Origin: Phycisphaerae bacterium
GTDB taxonomy: Bacteria > Planctomycetota > Phycisphaerae > Phycisphaerales > UBA1924
Assembly: GCA_016794925.1 (NCBI GenBank)
Contig: JAEUIW010000021.1
Coordinates: 1-57,011, forward strand
DNA: 57,011 nt
Direction: 5' to 3'
Part shown: one piece after another, positions 16,585 to 25,594 of the stretch
Layout: every line of letters begins with the position of its first letter
Position numbering within the stretch: position 1 is the first letter of the stretch
The notes under the pieces: generated by a model
The model's input: only the letters and a program-made list of their open reading frames with translations
Database searches by the model: none
Told to the model about the DNA's origin: nothing
Translations under genes and position numbers: made by a program

Positions 16585-18429
16585 TCAGGAGATCAGCGCC
16601 CGACGCAGCACGGGCAGGAATTCGTCGCGGCACACCACTTCCCAGCTCATGCGTGAAGCCAAGCGTTGACCCACCGACAGGAGCCGTGAACGGTCGCGAT
16701 CGCCGCGGGGCAGCCGCTTGAGCAGCTCCGTGGCAACGAAGGCTGCGACCGTTTCCTCGATCGCGTCTCGCTCGCCGCGTTTGAGGTGTGCCGGATCGGG
16801 GTGCTCGGTCGCGGGGCGCGTGAAATCCGCGATGAGCAGGTTGTGCGCATCGCGTTCGCGGATGCCGAGTTCTTTCAGGGCCCGCCGCGCCAGCCCCACG
16901 CATCCGCACACGCTCGACACCACGCACACGGCCCCGGCGTGCAGAGGCTCGAGCATCGCGATGCCGAACGGTTCGTAGATCGACAGCCCGAATTCCGCGT
17001 CCGCTCCGCGCCGCAGGTCGGCCAGGGTGAGTCCCTCCGGCGCGGCCTCGCCCAGCCGCGCGCGTGAGAACCCGAACTGGTTGACCAGCACGGCGATGAT
17101 GGCGCCCGCCCCGGGGCGCGCGGGATCGTTGTAGTGCTCGATGGACCGGTACAGTCCCGTCTCGGGGCCGTCGAGATCGGGGTAACCATCGCGGTGCCGC
17201 GCCGGCCATCCGTGCTCGTGGGCCATGCGCGTCGCATCCTGGAACGATCGCGGCGGCGCCCCGCAGGTCAGCAGCACGTACACGGCCCGCTGGCCCCGCT
17301 CCGCGAGCGCGCGTTCCAGGTGCGCGCACACCTTCAGGTCGCGCCAGATTCCCTTGCTCACGACCGGGCGTGTGACGTGCGTGAAGAGGTAGTCCGGCGC
17401 GAAGCCGAGCACGTTCCTGAGCCAAGCGTCAAGCCTGGCCCGTGAGCGTTTCCGCTCCGCCAGCGTGACGCGCGCCGCGGGAACACCGTTGTACGCGACC
17501 CGCACGTTGGCCCGCGACATGTCCTCGGACAGAAACCTCAACTCGCGGGCGGTCTCGTCGCCCACGGCCAGCGTCGCGTCCAGGTGGTGGGCGCGGCTCA
17601 CGAGCGCGTGCCGCGCGTGCGCGTCCTGCGGCCCGAAGACGTCGGCGACGAAGCGGCTCTTCGCCGTCGCGCGGCGCATGGCCGGGTAAAAACCGGTGTC
17701 GTGCCCCTGCATGTGCTCGACCAGGCGGCGCGCGGTCGAGCACTCGTGGGCATGGAACACCGTGCGGAAACGGCCCCGGTCAAGCCCGCAGCGCAACGCC
17801 GTGCACAGCCCCATGAACTCGTGGGCCACGATCACCGCCCGAGGCCCGCCGCGCCCGGTCGGCCCCAGCAGCGCGGCCAACGCGTGGTAGGCGGGACCCG
17901 CCAGTCGGCAATACTCCTCGTAATCCCAGTCCCGCTCGTACCGATGACTGTCCAGCCCGTACCGCTCGGAGAGAAGGAACTTCTGCTCGGCGAGCCGCGC
18001 CTTGTCCGGGTGACTGACGTCGATGAGCAGGACCTCGGCATCCCCGCGCCCACCGCCGGAGGCGCCCCCCGCGTGCTCCTCGAAGCGTCGCGTGCCGTAG
18101 ACCATGGGGGTGCCGAAGGCCCACGCGATCGGCGCCAGCAGGGCACCATGCCCGTCCGGATCGTGGCCGTCCACCCCGGAGTACCGGCATTCCAATGCGA
18201 ACGGGCCGAGTCGCTCGAGCGGCTGGCGCTTCGCTCCGGGGTGCGGGAGGGGCCCCACGAGGATCGTCCGCTCCACGGCCCCGCGATACGCTCGGCTCGT
18301 GACCAGCCCCTCCAGCACCGTGCCGATGCCGCCGAGATGCTCGATCGCCTCGTGCGTGACGTGAACGAGCGTCATCGGCCCGCTCGTCGCATTCGGTCGC
18401 TGCTTCACCGCGCTTTTCCGTGCGCTCAT
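16585..18429 (-). CDS. GT-B glycosyltransferase, glycogen/starch-synthase-like
   Basis: A 614-residue nucleotide-sugar-dependent glycosyltransferase. The N-terminal domain opens with LVHVTHEAIEHLGGIGTVLEG, resembling the sugar-nucleotide-binding GG loop of synthases. The C-terminal Rossmann domain contains LSIYEPFGIAMLEPLHAG, a retaining GT-B motif with the E-x7-E pair. Between them are HAHECSTARRLVEHMQG and VAYNGVP. Length and layout fit glycogen/starch synthases and their GT3/GT5-like relatives. The acceptor cannot be stated. It is the last gene of a three-gene minus-strand operon, 30 bases after a small unknown gene and a multi-pass membrane protein. Confidence 0.8.
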   Translation of the reverse strand: MSARKSAVKQRPNATSGPMTLVHVTHEAIEHLGGIGTVLEGLVTSRAYRGAVERTILVGPLPHPGAKRQPLERLGPFALECRYSGVDGHDPDGHGALLAPIAWAFGTPMVYGTRRFEEHAGGASGGGRGDAEVLLIDVSHPDKARLAEQKFLLSERYGLDSHRYERDWDYEEYCRLAGPAYHALAALLGPTGRGGPRAVIVAHEFMGLCTALRCGLDRGRFRTVFHAHECSTARRLVEHMQGHDTGFYPAMRRATAKSRFVADVFGPQDAHARHALVSRAHHLDATLAVGDETARELRFLSEDMSRANVRVAYNGVPAARVTLAERKRSRARLDAWLRNVLGFAPDYLFTHVTRPVVSKGIWRDLKVCAHLERALAERGQRAVYVLLTCGAPPRSFQDATRMAHEHGWPARHRDGYPDLDGPETGLYRSIEHYNDPARPGAGAIIAVLVNQFGFSRARLGEAAPEGLTLADLRRGADAEFGLSIYEPFGIAMLEPLHAGAVCVVSSVCGCVGLARRALKELGIRERDAHNLLIADFTRPATEHPDPAHLKRGERDAIEETVAAFVATELLKRLPRGDRDRSRLLSVGQRLASRMSWEVVCRDEFLPVLRRALIS

Positions 18430-18459
18430 CGTCCCTCCGTGCGGGCCCTGGCCCGAAAC

Positions 18460-18726
18460 TCATGTCCCGTGCGGCGCCGGCATCGTCGCCCCGTCCGCTC
18501 CCACGCGTACCAGCACGGCGCCGCCGTCGTCGCGCAATTCCGTCCCGCATTCCGCCGTCGCGAGCCGACCGGGCAGGTCGGTTGCGCGAGGCGTAAGCTG
18601 CTCGGGCTCGCCTCCCGGGCGAATCAGAAACAGACGGGTCACACCCGCCTCGGCAAGGTGCCCCGCAGCCCGCACCGCCCGAGCGCGGCGCTCGGCTTCG
18701 GTGTCTTCGCTCCGCGCAGCGCTCAC
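18460..18726 (-). CDS. Small protein of unknown function (88 aa)
   Basis: It starts at GTG 18726, which overlaps the TGA of the upstream membrane-protein gene (GTGA), so translation is probably coupled. The sequence begins with a charged helix (ARSEDTEAERRARAVRAAG), followed by alternating short strands (TRLFLIRPGG, EQLTPRATDL, GAVLVRVGADG). No motif or known family was recognised. The coding composition matches its neighbours and the overlap argues that the gene is real. A role tied to the membrane protein or the glycosyltransferase is only suggested by position. Confidence 0.65.
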   Translation of the reverse strand: MSAARSEDTEAERRARAVRAAGHLAEAGVTRLFLIRPGGEPEQLTPRATDLPGRLATAECGTELRDDGGAVLVRVGADGATMPAPHGT

Positions 18727-19994
18727 GCCCGGTCCTCGATCTCGTCCGGGGCGGGCGATTGGGCCGAAGCCGTCGTGCCCGAATTGCCTTCCGTCGTCAG
18801 CCGTTCGCCCGTGCCGCGCAGCGATTCGGCCATGGTCCCCTCGATCATCCCCGGGAACCACAGATCCGAGGGCTCCTGGCCGTCGTTCACACGCCGCATC
18901 AGGAGGTACAGCACCGTCCCCGCCGCGTGATAGAAACTGACGAGCACGCTCATGAACACCATCGCCAACGCGGTGGTCCATGCGTGGGTCAGCCAAGTTG
19001 TCGCCGCGAAGGTCCCCTCGGCCGCGGGCGCATTCGTCACGAGAAGTCGCAACGGGTCCGCGGCTTCGCTCCCCCGCGGCCCCGCCCAGGCGCCGGCCGC
19101 CGCCGCGGCGAGATAGGCGCCGCCGCCCACGATCCACGAGAGCGCCGCGTGCAGCAGCACGCCTTGGGCCAGCAGCACCAGCGCGTACGCCACGAGCCGG
19201 CCCGGCCGGTTCACCAGGTACGCGAAGCACCGCTGCACCGCGTCCATCGCGTCCGTGCCTTCGCACGAGACCGCCGGGATCAGCATGGCGTGCGTCAGCA
19301 CGAATGCCGTTCCCACCGTCGCGGCGAGCAGGCCGCCGGCGAGCGTCAGCCCGTATAGCACGCCCCCGCCCAGGTTCAGCACCGGCCAGCGCAGCAGGAC
19401 CCATCCCCCTGCCGCGAGCACCGCGACGATCAGCCACACCACCATCGGCATCGCGAGCAACGCGCCCAGGGATGAACGTGCCCGCGCCAGCCCGAACGCC
19501 ACCCCCCGCGGCCATGGCGTCAGGATCCCCTTGGCCATGTCCTCGGCCGACATCCTCGCCAGCGCCGCGCCCGCGACGCACCACAACAGCGCCAGCACCG
19601 GCGCGGCCAGCAGAACGGCCAGCGGCTCCTCCCGGATCATCATGACGGGAACGCCGACGAAGAGCTCCCAGATCGCCGCGCCCGCCGTGCGCATCCAATC
19701 GGGCTGCGAAAGAGCCGTCGGCGCCGCGCCCCACGCGTGCAGCCACGGCTCGCGTGCGCGGGACCACGCGTGCGCGACCGACGACCCGGCGCCCGTCACC
19801 GATCCGACCAGCGTGAGCCACGAGCCCGTGAACGCCACGAACAGGAACGACACGATTACCCGCGAGGGCTGCAGCGCCAGCGGCACGGCCCGGAACAGCG
19901 CGGGCCACACCAGCTCACTCGTCAAATCGCGCAACCCGATGGAGCCGATCGTCTCGACCCGTCCGCCCCGACCTCGGTCCCAACCAGGTTCCAT
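18723..19994 (-). CDS. Multi-pass membrane protein of unknown function
   Basis: A 423-residue inner-membrane protein with about seven hydrophobic segments, including VIVSFLFVAFTGSWLTLVG, LAVLLAAPVLALLWCVAGAA, MPMVVWLIVAVLAAGGWVLL and LLAATVGTAFVLTHAMLIPA. The conserved-looking soluble stretch SCEGTDAMDAVQRCFAYLVNRP, here with its flanks, lies before a long helical C-terminal region. The tail (TTEGNSGTTASAQ) is low complexity and probably cytosolic. No transporter or enzyme signature was recognised. It is the first gene of the operon leading to the glycosyltransferase, and is divergent from the M48 protease gene with 81 bases between. Confidence 0.75.
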   Translation of the reverse strand: MEPGWDRGRGGRVETIGSIGLRDLTSELVWPALFRAVPLALQPSRVIVSFLFVAFTGSWLTLVGSVTGAGSSVAHAWSRAREPWLHAWGAAPTALSQPDWMRTAGAAIWELFVGVPVMMIREEPLAVLLAAPVLALLWCVAGAALARMSAEDMAKGILTPWPRGVAFGLARARSSLGALLAMPMVVWLIVAVLAAGGWVLLRWPVLNLGGGVLYGLTLAGGLLAATVGTAFVLTHAMLIPAVSCEGTDAMDAVQRCFAYLVNRPGRLVAYALVLLAQGVLLHAALSWIVGGGAYLAAAAAGAWAGPRGSEAADPLRLLVTNAPAAEGTFAATTWLTHAWTTALAMVFMSVLVSFYHAAGTVLYLLMRRVNDGQEPSDLWFPGMIEGTMAESLRGTGERLTTEGNSGTTASAQSPAPDEIEDRA

Positions 19995-20075
19995 CGACGG
20001 CGACTCCAGTTCGGCGATGGTATCCCCCGCTCAACGCCGCCGCGCCGTACGCTCATCCAGCCGGAGCCCGTTGGG

Positions 20076-21155
20076 ATGCGACATACCCCGCCGCACGCCG
20101 ATTCACCCGATCCGTCCCACGCGCCCCTCGGTGAGGCGGACGCGTACCCACCCGGCGTCACGCCCCGGCGCCTCGCCCGCGGCAACGCGATCGGGTCCGC
20201 CCTGGTCGTCGCGGGGATGCTCGCGCTCGGCTGGGTCCTCGGCGTTGTTGCGGGCGTCGGCGTCGAGCTGCTGTTCGATCCCAACGTCTGGGCCGACCAC
20301 GGTCTCCGGGGTGTGGCCCCGGGGGCGCTCGCCGGGTTCGCGTTGGGGCTGGCGTGCTCCTGCGCGGCCGCGTGCTGGGCCTGGTTCTCCGGCGACCGGG
20401 CGATCCTCCGCCTGACCGGCGCGCAGCCGCTCCGGCCGGCGGACGACCCGTTGCTCTTCAGACTCGTCGATGAACTGAGCGTTCGCGCGGGCATCCCTCG
20501 ACCCCGGGTCTATCTGGTGGACGATTCGGCGCTCAATTCCTTCACGACCGGCCGCTCCGTCTGGTGCGCCAGTCTGGGCGTGACCACCGGCTTGCGGCTG
20601 GCGCTCAGCCCCGAGGAGCTCCGCGCCGTCGTGGGGCACGAGATCGCGCACATCCGGCACCTGGACATCCGCTTCGGCCTTGTCATGGCGACGATGGTGG
20701 GGCTTCTGGTGCTGGCCTGCGACGGGTTCCTCAGGCTCGCGGTGCGTGCCGGCCCCTTCTTGGGCCGGGACAACCGCGACAAGTCGCGCACCGGCGGCGT
20801 GCTCACGCTCGTCTTCGTGGCCCTGGCGGTCGGCCTCTCGCTCGTGGCGCCGCTGCTGGCATGGGTGATCCAGCTGGCCGTCAGCCGCGAGCGCGAGCAC
20901 CTCGCCGACGCGGGCGCCGTCGCGCTCACGGGCGATGCCGGGCCCATGATCCGGGCCCTGCGCCGCGTGGCCGCGGACACCGATCCCCTGGTCGATCGGG
21001 CCAACCGCGCCACGGCCCACCTGTTCCTGGCCAACCCCCTGCTGCACATGCGCGAGACCAGCCAGGGCATCGACACGCCCTTTTCTTCGCACCCGTGCCT
21101 GGAGAAACGCATCGAGCGGCTCGCCGCCATCGGGCCCGCCCGCCCGGGCGAGTAG
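20076..21155 (+). CDS. HtpX-like M48 membrane zinc metalloprotease
   Basis: A 359-residue integral-membrane peptidase likely to degrade or clip misfolded membrane proteins. ATG 20076 has GGAG upstream. Two N-terminal transmembrane segments (SALVVAGMLALGWVLG and GFALGLACSCAAACWAWF) precede the catalytic domain. The zinc motif HEIAH is at 188-192 (VVGHEIAHIRH), with the third ligand Glu in SREREHLADAGAVALTG. Two more hydrophobic segments lie between. The layout is that of HtpX. It converges with ftsH, leaving only 13 bases between stops, so two membrane-quality-control proteases sit back to back. Confidence 0.9.
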   Translation: MRHTPPHADSPDPSHAPLGEADAYPPGVTPRRLARGNAIGSALVVAGMLALGWVLGVVAGVGVELLFDPNVWADHGLRGVAPGALAGFALGLACSCAAACWAWFSGDRAILRLTGAQPLRPADDPLLFRLVDELSVRAGIPRPRVYLVDDSALNSFTTGRSVWCASLGVTTGLRLALSPEELRAVVGHEIAHIRHLDIRFGLVMATMVGLLVLACDGFLRLAVRAGPFLGRDNRDKSRTGGVLTLVFVALAVGLSLVAPLLAWVIQLAVSREREHLADAGAVALTGDAGPMIRALRRVAADTDPLVDRANRATAHLFLANPLLHMRETSQGIDTPFSSHPCLEKRIERLAAIGPARPGE

Positions 21156-21168
21156 CCCGTGGGCGCGT

Positions 21169-23289
21169 TCACGCGGGGTTGGGCATCACGCCCGGCGGGA
21201 GGTCCCCGGCGTTCCCCTCGCGCGGCGGTGGCGCGGGCGTCGAGGCGGCGCGGGCATCGGCGGCGTTCTTCCGCGCTTCGGCGGCCAGCAGGTCGTCCAC
21301 CGTGGCTCGGCCCAGCGGCTCGCCCCGCATCAGCTTCCGCACCTCGTCGGCGCTGAGCGTCTCGTGGCGGAGCAGGCCCTCCGCGACCGCGACGACCTTG
21401 TCCCAGTTCGACTCCAGCAGCCGCCGCGCGTCGGAATACGCCTCATCGGAAAGCCGCCGCAGCTCCTCGTCGATGGTGCGCTGCGTCGCGTCCGAGTAGT
21501 CCTTCTCCGGGATGAACGACTCGCGGGTGTCCGTGCCGCTGTAGCGGACGAAGCCCAGGCGGTCGCTCATGCCCCACTGCTCCACCATCGTGCGTGCGAT
21601 GCTCGTGACCTGCGTGATGTCCTGCGCCGCGCCCGAGGACACGTCCCCCATCGCGCGCTCCTCCGAGATCCGCCCGCCGCACAGCACCCGCATCGTCGCT
21701 TTCAGGAACTTGAGCGAGTACCCCATCCGGTCCTTCTCGGGCAGGCTGTAGGTCACGCCTCCGCTCGAGCCGCGCGGGATGATGGTGACCTTGTGCAGCG
21801 GGTCCGCGTCGGGCAGCAGCACCTGCAGCACCGCGTGCCCGGCCTCGTGATACGCCACCAGCTTGTTCTCGTCCGCCTCCCGCACCCGGTTCTTCCGCGA
21901 CCGCCCGAATTTCACCTTGTCGCGGGCCTCCTCCAGGTCCTCCTGCTCCACGAAGTCCTTGTTCTGCATCGTGGCCGCGATCGCCGCCTCGTTGATGATC
22001 GCCTGCAGGTCCGCCCCGCTGAACATCGGCGTGGCCTTGGCCATCCGCTCCAGGTTCGCGTCCGGCCCGAGTTTCACCTTCTTCGCGTGGACCTTCAGAA
22101 TCTCAAGGCGGCCCTTCACGTCCGGCAGCGGCACCACCACCTGCCGATCGAAACGCCCCGGGCGCGTCAGCGCCGGGTCCAGCACGTCGGCACGGTTCGT
22201 CGCCGCCACCACGATCACCCCGTCCCCCGATCCGAACCCGTCCATCTCCACGAGGATGGCGTTGAGCGTCTGCTCCCGCTCGTCGTGCCCGCCGGTCGTG
22301 AATCCCCCGCCCCGTCTCCGGCCCACCGCGTCGATCTCGTCGAGAAAGATGATGCACGGGGCCGACTCCTTGGCCTGCTTGAACAGGTCGCGCACGCGGC
22401 TGGCCCCCACGCCCACGAACATCTCCACGAAGTCCGAGCCCGAGATCGAGAAGAACGGAACATCCGCCTCGCCCGCGATCGCCTTCGCCAGCAGCGTCTT
22501 CCCGCACCCCGGCTCCCCCACCAGCAGCACGCCCCGGGGGATCCGTCCCCCAAGCCGCATGAACTTCTTGGGGTTCTTCAGGAACTCGATGATCTCCGTC
22601 ACCTCCTCCTTCGCCTCGTCGATCCCGGCCACGTCGGCGAACGTCACCCCCGTCTTTTCCTTCATCAGCACCCGGTGCCGCGACTTGCCGAAATTCCCCA
22701 GCACACCCCCGGCCCCGCCCGCCGCCGAACGCAGGCCCCGGAAGATGAACACCCAGATCAGCAGCAGCACCAGCAGGAACGGCAGCACGTTGATCGCGAA
22801 CTGCGTCCAGATGCTCGTCGGACGCTCCACGAACTCGCCCTTCGTCAGGTCGTTCACCTCCTTGAGGTAGAACTCCTTGCTCGAGGCCGAGAACTTGAAG
22901 TAGATCTCCTCCTCGCCCCCGGGCTCGCCCGACGCCAGCCGCTTGGGCCGCAGCCGCGCCGTCACCCCCGTCTCGCGCATCTCCACCGAACCCCGCTTCA
23001 CCTCGTCGTTCTTGATGTACGTCCGGAACTCCTCCCACGTGGAGACCGTCCGTGCCTGGCCGCTGATCGAGTTCAGCACCAGGAACAGCAGGAACGCCAC
23101 CATCAGCACCGTGGCCACGCCGAACATGCCGCGGCTGGGCTTCACCGGCGGGGACATCCCACCCCCGCCCCCTCCTCCAGCCCCTCCCCCGCGGCTGTTC
23201 CCGTTGCTCCCGTTCGGACCGGCGGACGACCCGTCCCGCTCCTCCCCCGAAGCGCGGCCCCTGCGGCGGTCGTTTCCTTCTTCGCTCAT
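21169..23289 (-). CDS. ftsH: ATP-dependent zinc metalloprotease FtsH
   Basis: Hexameric AAA+ membrane protease for protein quality control, 706 residues. ATG 23289 (MSEEGNDRR) is chosen. A Gly/Asn-rich N-terminal tail of about 45 residues precedes TM1 ([17 protein letters not shown]). A periplasmic domain and TM2 ([20 protein letters not shown]) follow. The AAA domain has Walker A GEPGCGKT (258-265), where GPPGTGKT is usual, Walker [10 protein letters not shown], and the arginine-finger region LTRPGRFDR. The peptidase motif is HEAGH (481-485). The C-terminal tail is Ala/Pro-rich. It lies downstream of lptE on the same strand (137-base gap). Confidence 0.97.
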   Translation of the reverse strand: MSEEGNDRRRGRASGEERDGSSAGPNGSNGNSRGGGAGGGGGGGMSPPVKPSRGMFGVATVLMVAFLLFLVLNSISGQARTVSTWEEFRTYIKNDEVKRGSVEMRETGVTARLRPKRLASGEPGGEEEIYFKFSASSKEFYLKEVNDLTKGEFVERPTSIWTQFAINVLPFLLVLLLIWVFIFRGLRSAAGGAGGVLGNFGKSRHRVLMKEKTGVTFADVAGIDEAKEEVTEIIEFLKNPKKFMRLGGRIPRGVLLVGEPGCGKTLLAKAIAGEADVPFFSISGSDFVEMFVGVGASRVRDLFKQAKESAPCIIFLDEIDAVGRRRGGGFTTGGHDEREQTLNAILVEMDGFGSGDGVIVVAATNRADVLDPALTRPGRFDRQVVVPLPDVKGRLEILKVHAKKVKLGPDANLERMAKATPMFSGADLQAIINEAAIAATMQNKDFVEQEDLEEARDKVKFGRSRKNRVREADENKLVAYHEAGHAVLQVLLPDADPLHKVTIIPRGSSGGVTYSLPEKDRMGYSLKFLKATMRVLCGGRISEERAMGDVSSGAAQDITQVTSIARTMVEQWGMSDRLGFVRYSGTDTRESFIPEKDYSDATQRTIDEELRRLSDEAYSDARRLLESNWDKVVAVAEGLLRHETLSADEVRKLMRGEPLGRATVDDLLAAEARKNAADARAASTPAPPPREGNAGDLPPGVMPNPA

Positions 23290-23426
23290 GCTCACGGCAT
23301 CCCTACATCGGCCCGTCAGGGTCGCTCCCCAAGCGTCCCTCGAACGCACGAAAAGCCCCCATCCCCACCGCTACGTCCCTCGCGCGCAGAAGGTTCCCGG
23401 CGGTGTTGGAGCCTAGGCCCGAACGC

Positions 23427-23951
23427 CTACCAGTTCGACCGCAATTCCGCCACGATGTCCCGCGCCATCTCCTGCACCGCCCCGTGCTGCCCCACCTCGA
23501 TGGGCTCCCCCACCCGCCGCGCGGGCACGAACGAGTCCGTCGCGGTGAAATCCTTCCGCGCCGCCAGCGTGCGGCCCGATCGGTTGTCCTTCCACATGAA
23601 ATCGACCGTCAGCACCACGGCCATGTCCTGCGTCAGCCCCCCCAGCCGCGTGGACGAGAGCGTCCGCTGCGTCGCCCGCGTGATCGTCCCCGACAGCGTC
23701 GTGCTCGCATCGCCGGGCACCACCCTCCAGTCCGTCGTGGACTGGATCTCCTTGATGATCGCGTCCGTCAGGTCCACCTCGAGGCCGTGCGCGAACGTCC
23801 CGTTGGCGAAGATCGGCACCGCCACCGTCGTCACCCCCGCCGGCCGCGACCCCGCGAACGAGTACCCCCGCGACGGATCCGAGGCGCACCCCACAAGCCC
23901 CGCACCCGCGGCCGCGACCCACGCGCCCACACTCGCCGCACCGCGCCGCAT
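23427..23951 (-). CDS. lptE: LptE-family LPS-assembly lipoprotein
   Basis: A 174-residue outer-membrane lipoprotein resembling LptE, the plug partner of LptD in LPS insertion. ATG 23951 (MRRGAASVG) is preferred because GGTAGG lies at correct distance; an ATG three codons upstream is also possible. The signal peptide ends in lipobox LVGC with Cys22. The mature part shows the family pattern: GYSFAG, then VTTVAVPIFANGTFAHGLE, LTDAIIKEI, and a beta-sandwich ending MARDIVAELRSNW. Its presence implies an LPS-type outer leaflet. It is co-directional with ftsH downstream. Confidence 0.85.
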   Translation of the reverse strand: MRRGAASVGAWVAAAGAGLVGCASDPSRGYSFAGSRPAGVTTVAVPIFANGTFAHGLEVDLTDAIIKEIQSTTDWRVVPGDASTTLSGTITRATQRTLSSTRLGGLTQDMAVVLTVDFMWKDNRSGRTLAARKDFTATDSFVPARRVGEPIEVGQHGAVQEMARDIVAELRSNW

Positions 23952-23998
23952 GACGGCCATCCTACCACGCGTCCGCGCCCCCCGTCACCGTCCCCGTC

Positions 23999-25234
23999 TC
24001 ACCCCCGCCGGCGGCGCGCCGCGGCGGCCGCCGCCAGCCCCAGCAGCCCCGCCGCGTGCGGCCCCGGCACCGCCACCGTGTAGACCGCGTCGTACGGGCT
24101 GCCGCCGCCGGTTGAGAAGTAGAACGAGACCGTGTTGCCGTACCGAGCCCCGGGGCCGAACTGAAAGAACTGGCTGATGCGCCGCCCATCGATCGTGTCC
24201 CCCTGCCCCACCACCCGCTCCAGCCCGTTGCGGGCGTTGGTGTACATGATGTTGCGGTCGTAATCGAGGAACACCACTGTCCCGTTCCAGATCATCGGAA
24301 CACCCAGGAGACCGAACACGCCGCCCCCGGGCGCGGGCTGCCCGCTCGCGGCCACCAATCGGACCTGCCCGTCGATCAGCGTGAAGATGCTGTTCCCCGT
24401 GGACCCCGTCCACGTCGCGCTGAACGCGAAGTCGTCCCCCTGATTCGAAAACTCTCCGACCCGCGTGAGTTCGCCGCCCGTGCCCGGCACGCCCTGGCCC
24501 GCGCGCACCACCACCGACGCGACCCCGCCCACCGACCGGTACAGCCCGTTGGACGCAGGCCCGCCGTCGGCCGTGAAGTACGTCACGGCCCCGTCCGCCT
24601 GCCAGCGCAGGAAGCTCTGATAGCGCGTCCCCCCGGGGGGCGTGATGGCGGTGTCCGCCACCCGCTCCAGCACGCCCCCGCTGGGCTTGACGTACAAGCC
24701 CTCAACCGAGCCGCTGATGCCCCTCATGACTGTCGAGGCTCCGTCAGTGTGCGACTCTCCCGCAATGAACGTGAACAGTCGCCCCGAATTGTCGGGAACC
24801 ATCGTGTGCGTGTCGGCGACCACCGAGATGCTCCCCGCGGCCGCCCGGTAGATCCCACTGACGCCATTCCCACCGCCGCTGAACGACGTTGCAACCCCGG
24901 ACGTGGACACGTACGGCCCGCCCTGCGGCAAGTTGGAAAAACCACCCGAAGTACCCGGTTGCGGTGTTCCCGGGCCGACCACCAGCTGCAGTCCGCCGGG
25001 CGTGGCATCGAAGATCGCCGTTCGCGTTGCGCTCTGCGTTCGATAGTTCCCGGTAAACGTAACGCGACCAGCGGTCACCACAGGAAAATAGAACGCCGGA
25101 AATGATATGAATTTACTATCCGTACCGGGAACAACCGTGTTCGTGTCCACCACCTTGGTGAATTGAAACGGTTGCGCGGACACCACCGAGGTCGCGCAGT
25201 GACAGACAAACAAGATGATGAGCCGCGTGCGCAT
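23999..25234 (-). CDS. Exported protein with PEP-CTERM-like sorting tail
   Basis: A 411-residue secreted protein. ATG 25234 has GGAGGT upstream and begins a signal peptide (TRLIILFVCHCATSVVSA). The body is a series of beta-rich repeats with cores such as GVSGIYRAAAGSISVVA, GLYRSVGGVASVVVRAG and SIFTLIDGQVRLVAASG, which look like six or more similar blades. The C-terminus is VPGPHAAGLLGLAAAAA followed by RRRR, the planctomycete variant of the PEP-CTERM signal processed by an exosortase. No exosortase gene is in this window. Function is unknown; an extracellular-matrix role is typical of this class. Confidence 0.82.
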   Translation of the reverse strand: MRTRLIILFVCHCATSVVSAQPFQFTKVVDTNTVVPGTDSKFISFPAFYFPVVTAGRVTFTGNYRTQSATRTAIFDATPGGLQLVVGPGTPQPGTSGGFSNLPQGGPYVSTSGVATSFSGGGNGVSGIYRAAAGSISVVADTHTMVPDNSGRLFTFIAGESHTDGASTVMRGISGSVEGLYVKPSGGVLERVADTAITPPGGTRYQSFLRWQADGAVTYFTADGGPASNGLYRSVGGVASVVVRAGQGVPGTGGELTRVGEFSNQGDDFAFSATWTGSTGNSIFTLIDGQVRLVAASGQPAPGGGVFGLLGVPMIWNGTVVFLDYDRNIMYTNARNGLERVVGQGDTIDGRRISQFFQFGPGARYGNTVSFYFSTGGGSPYDAVYTVAVPGPHAAGLLGLAAAAAARRRRG

Positions 25235-25260
25235 GAGCGTACCTCCGGGCCCTGCCCCGT

Positions 25261-25476
25261 TCACAACTCCAGCCAGTCCAGGTCCTGGAACGCGTTCGGC
25301 AGCGTGCCGTTGGTGTACGGGTTGCTGATGCCGGTCACGAACCGGCCCTCCATCCAATACCAAAGACGTGCCCGCATGTTGTTCGCCATAATGGTCGTCT
25401 GGCCTGACCACGGTTCGCTCGGCAGCGTGAACACTCTCGTGACCGCCGTTTCCGGTTGTCTCGATGAAAGAGTACC
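25261..25476 (-). pseudogene. Possible 3' remnant of a gene (no start codon found)
   Basis: An open frame of 71 codons ends at TGA 25261-25263, just 26 bases before the PEP-CTERM-like gene. It reads TLPSEPWSGQTTIMANNMRA, then LWYWMEGRFVTGISNPYTNG and QDLDWLEL. Its codon choice is strongly GC3-biased like real genes here, yet it has no upstream ATG and begins after an in-frame TGA at 25477-25479. In another frame just upstream, FFLIEVLF vaguely recalls a prepilin N-terminus. I do not recognise the family; a truncated or frameshifted gene is the simplest reading. Confidence 0.3.
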
Positions 25477-25594
25477 TCAATGAGAAAAAAGCACAACGAG
25501 AATTCAATCGCCGATCTCAACGCGTCCGCCACTCCGATGGGTCGGGCTGAAGGTGCCGCGCGCGTGTTGCACGCGCCGATTCCAGCCGCGCAAT

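Noticed and set aside
25558..25576. GCGCGTG/CACGCGC hairpin after the BamD-like gene
   Set aside because: Only 7 bp and not followed by a T-run on either strand, so not called as a terminator.
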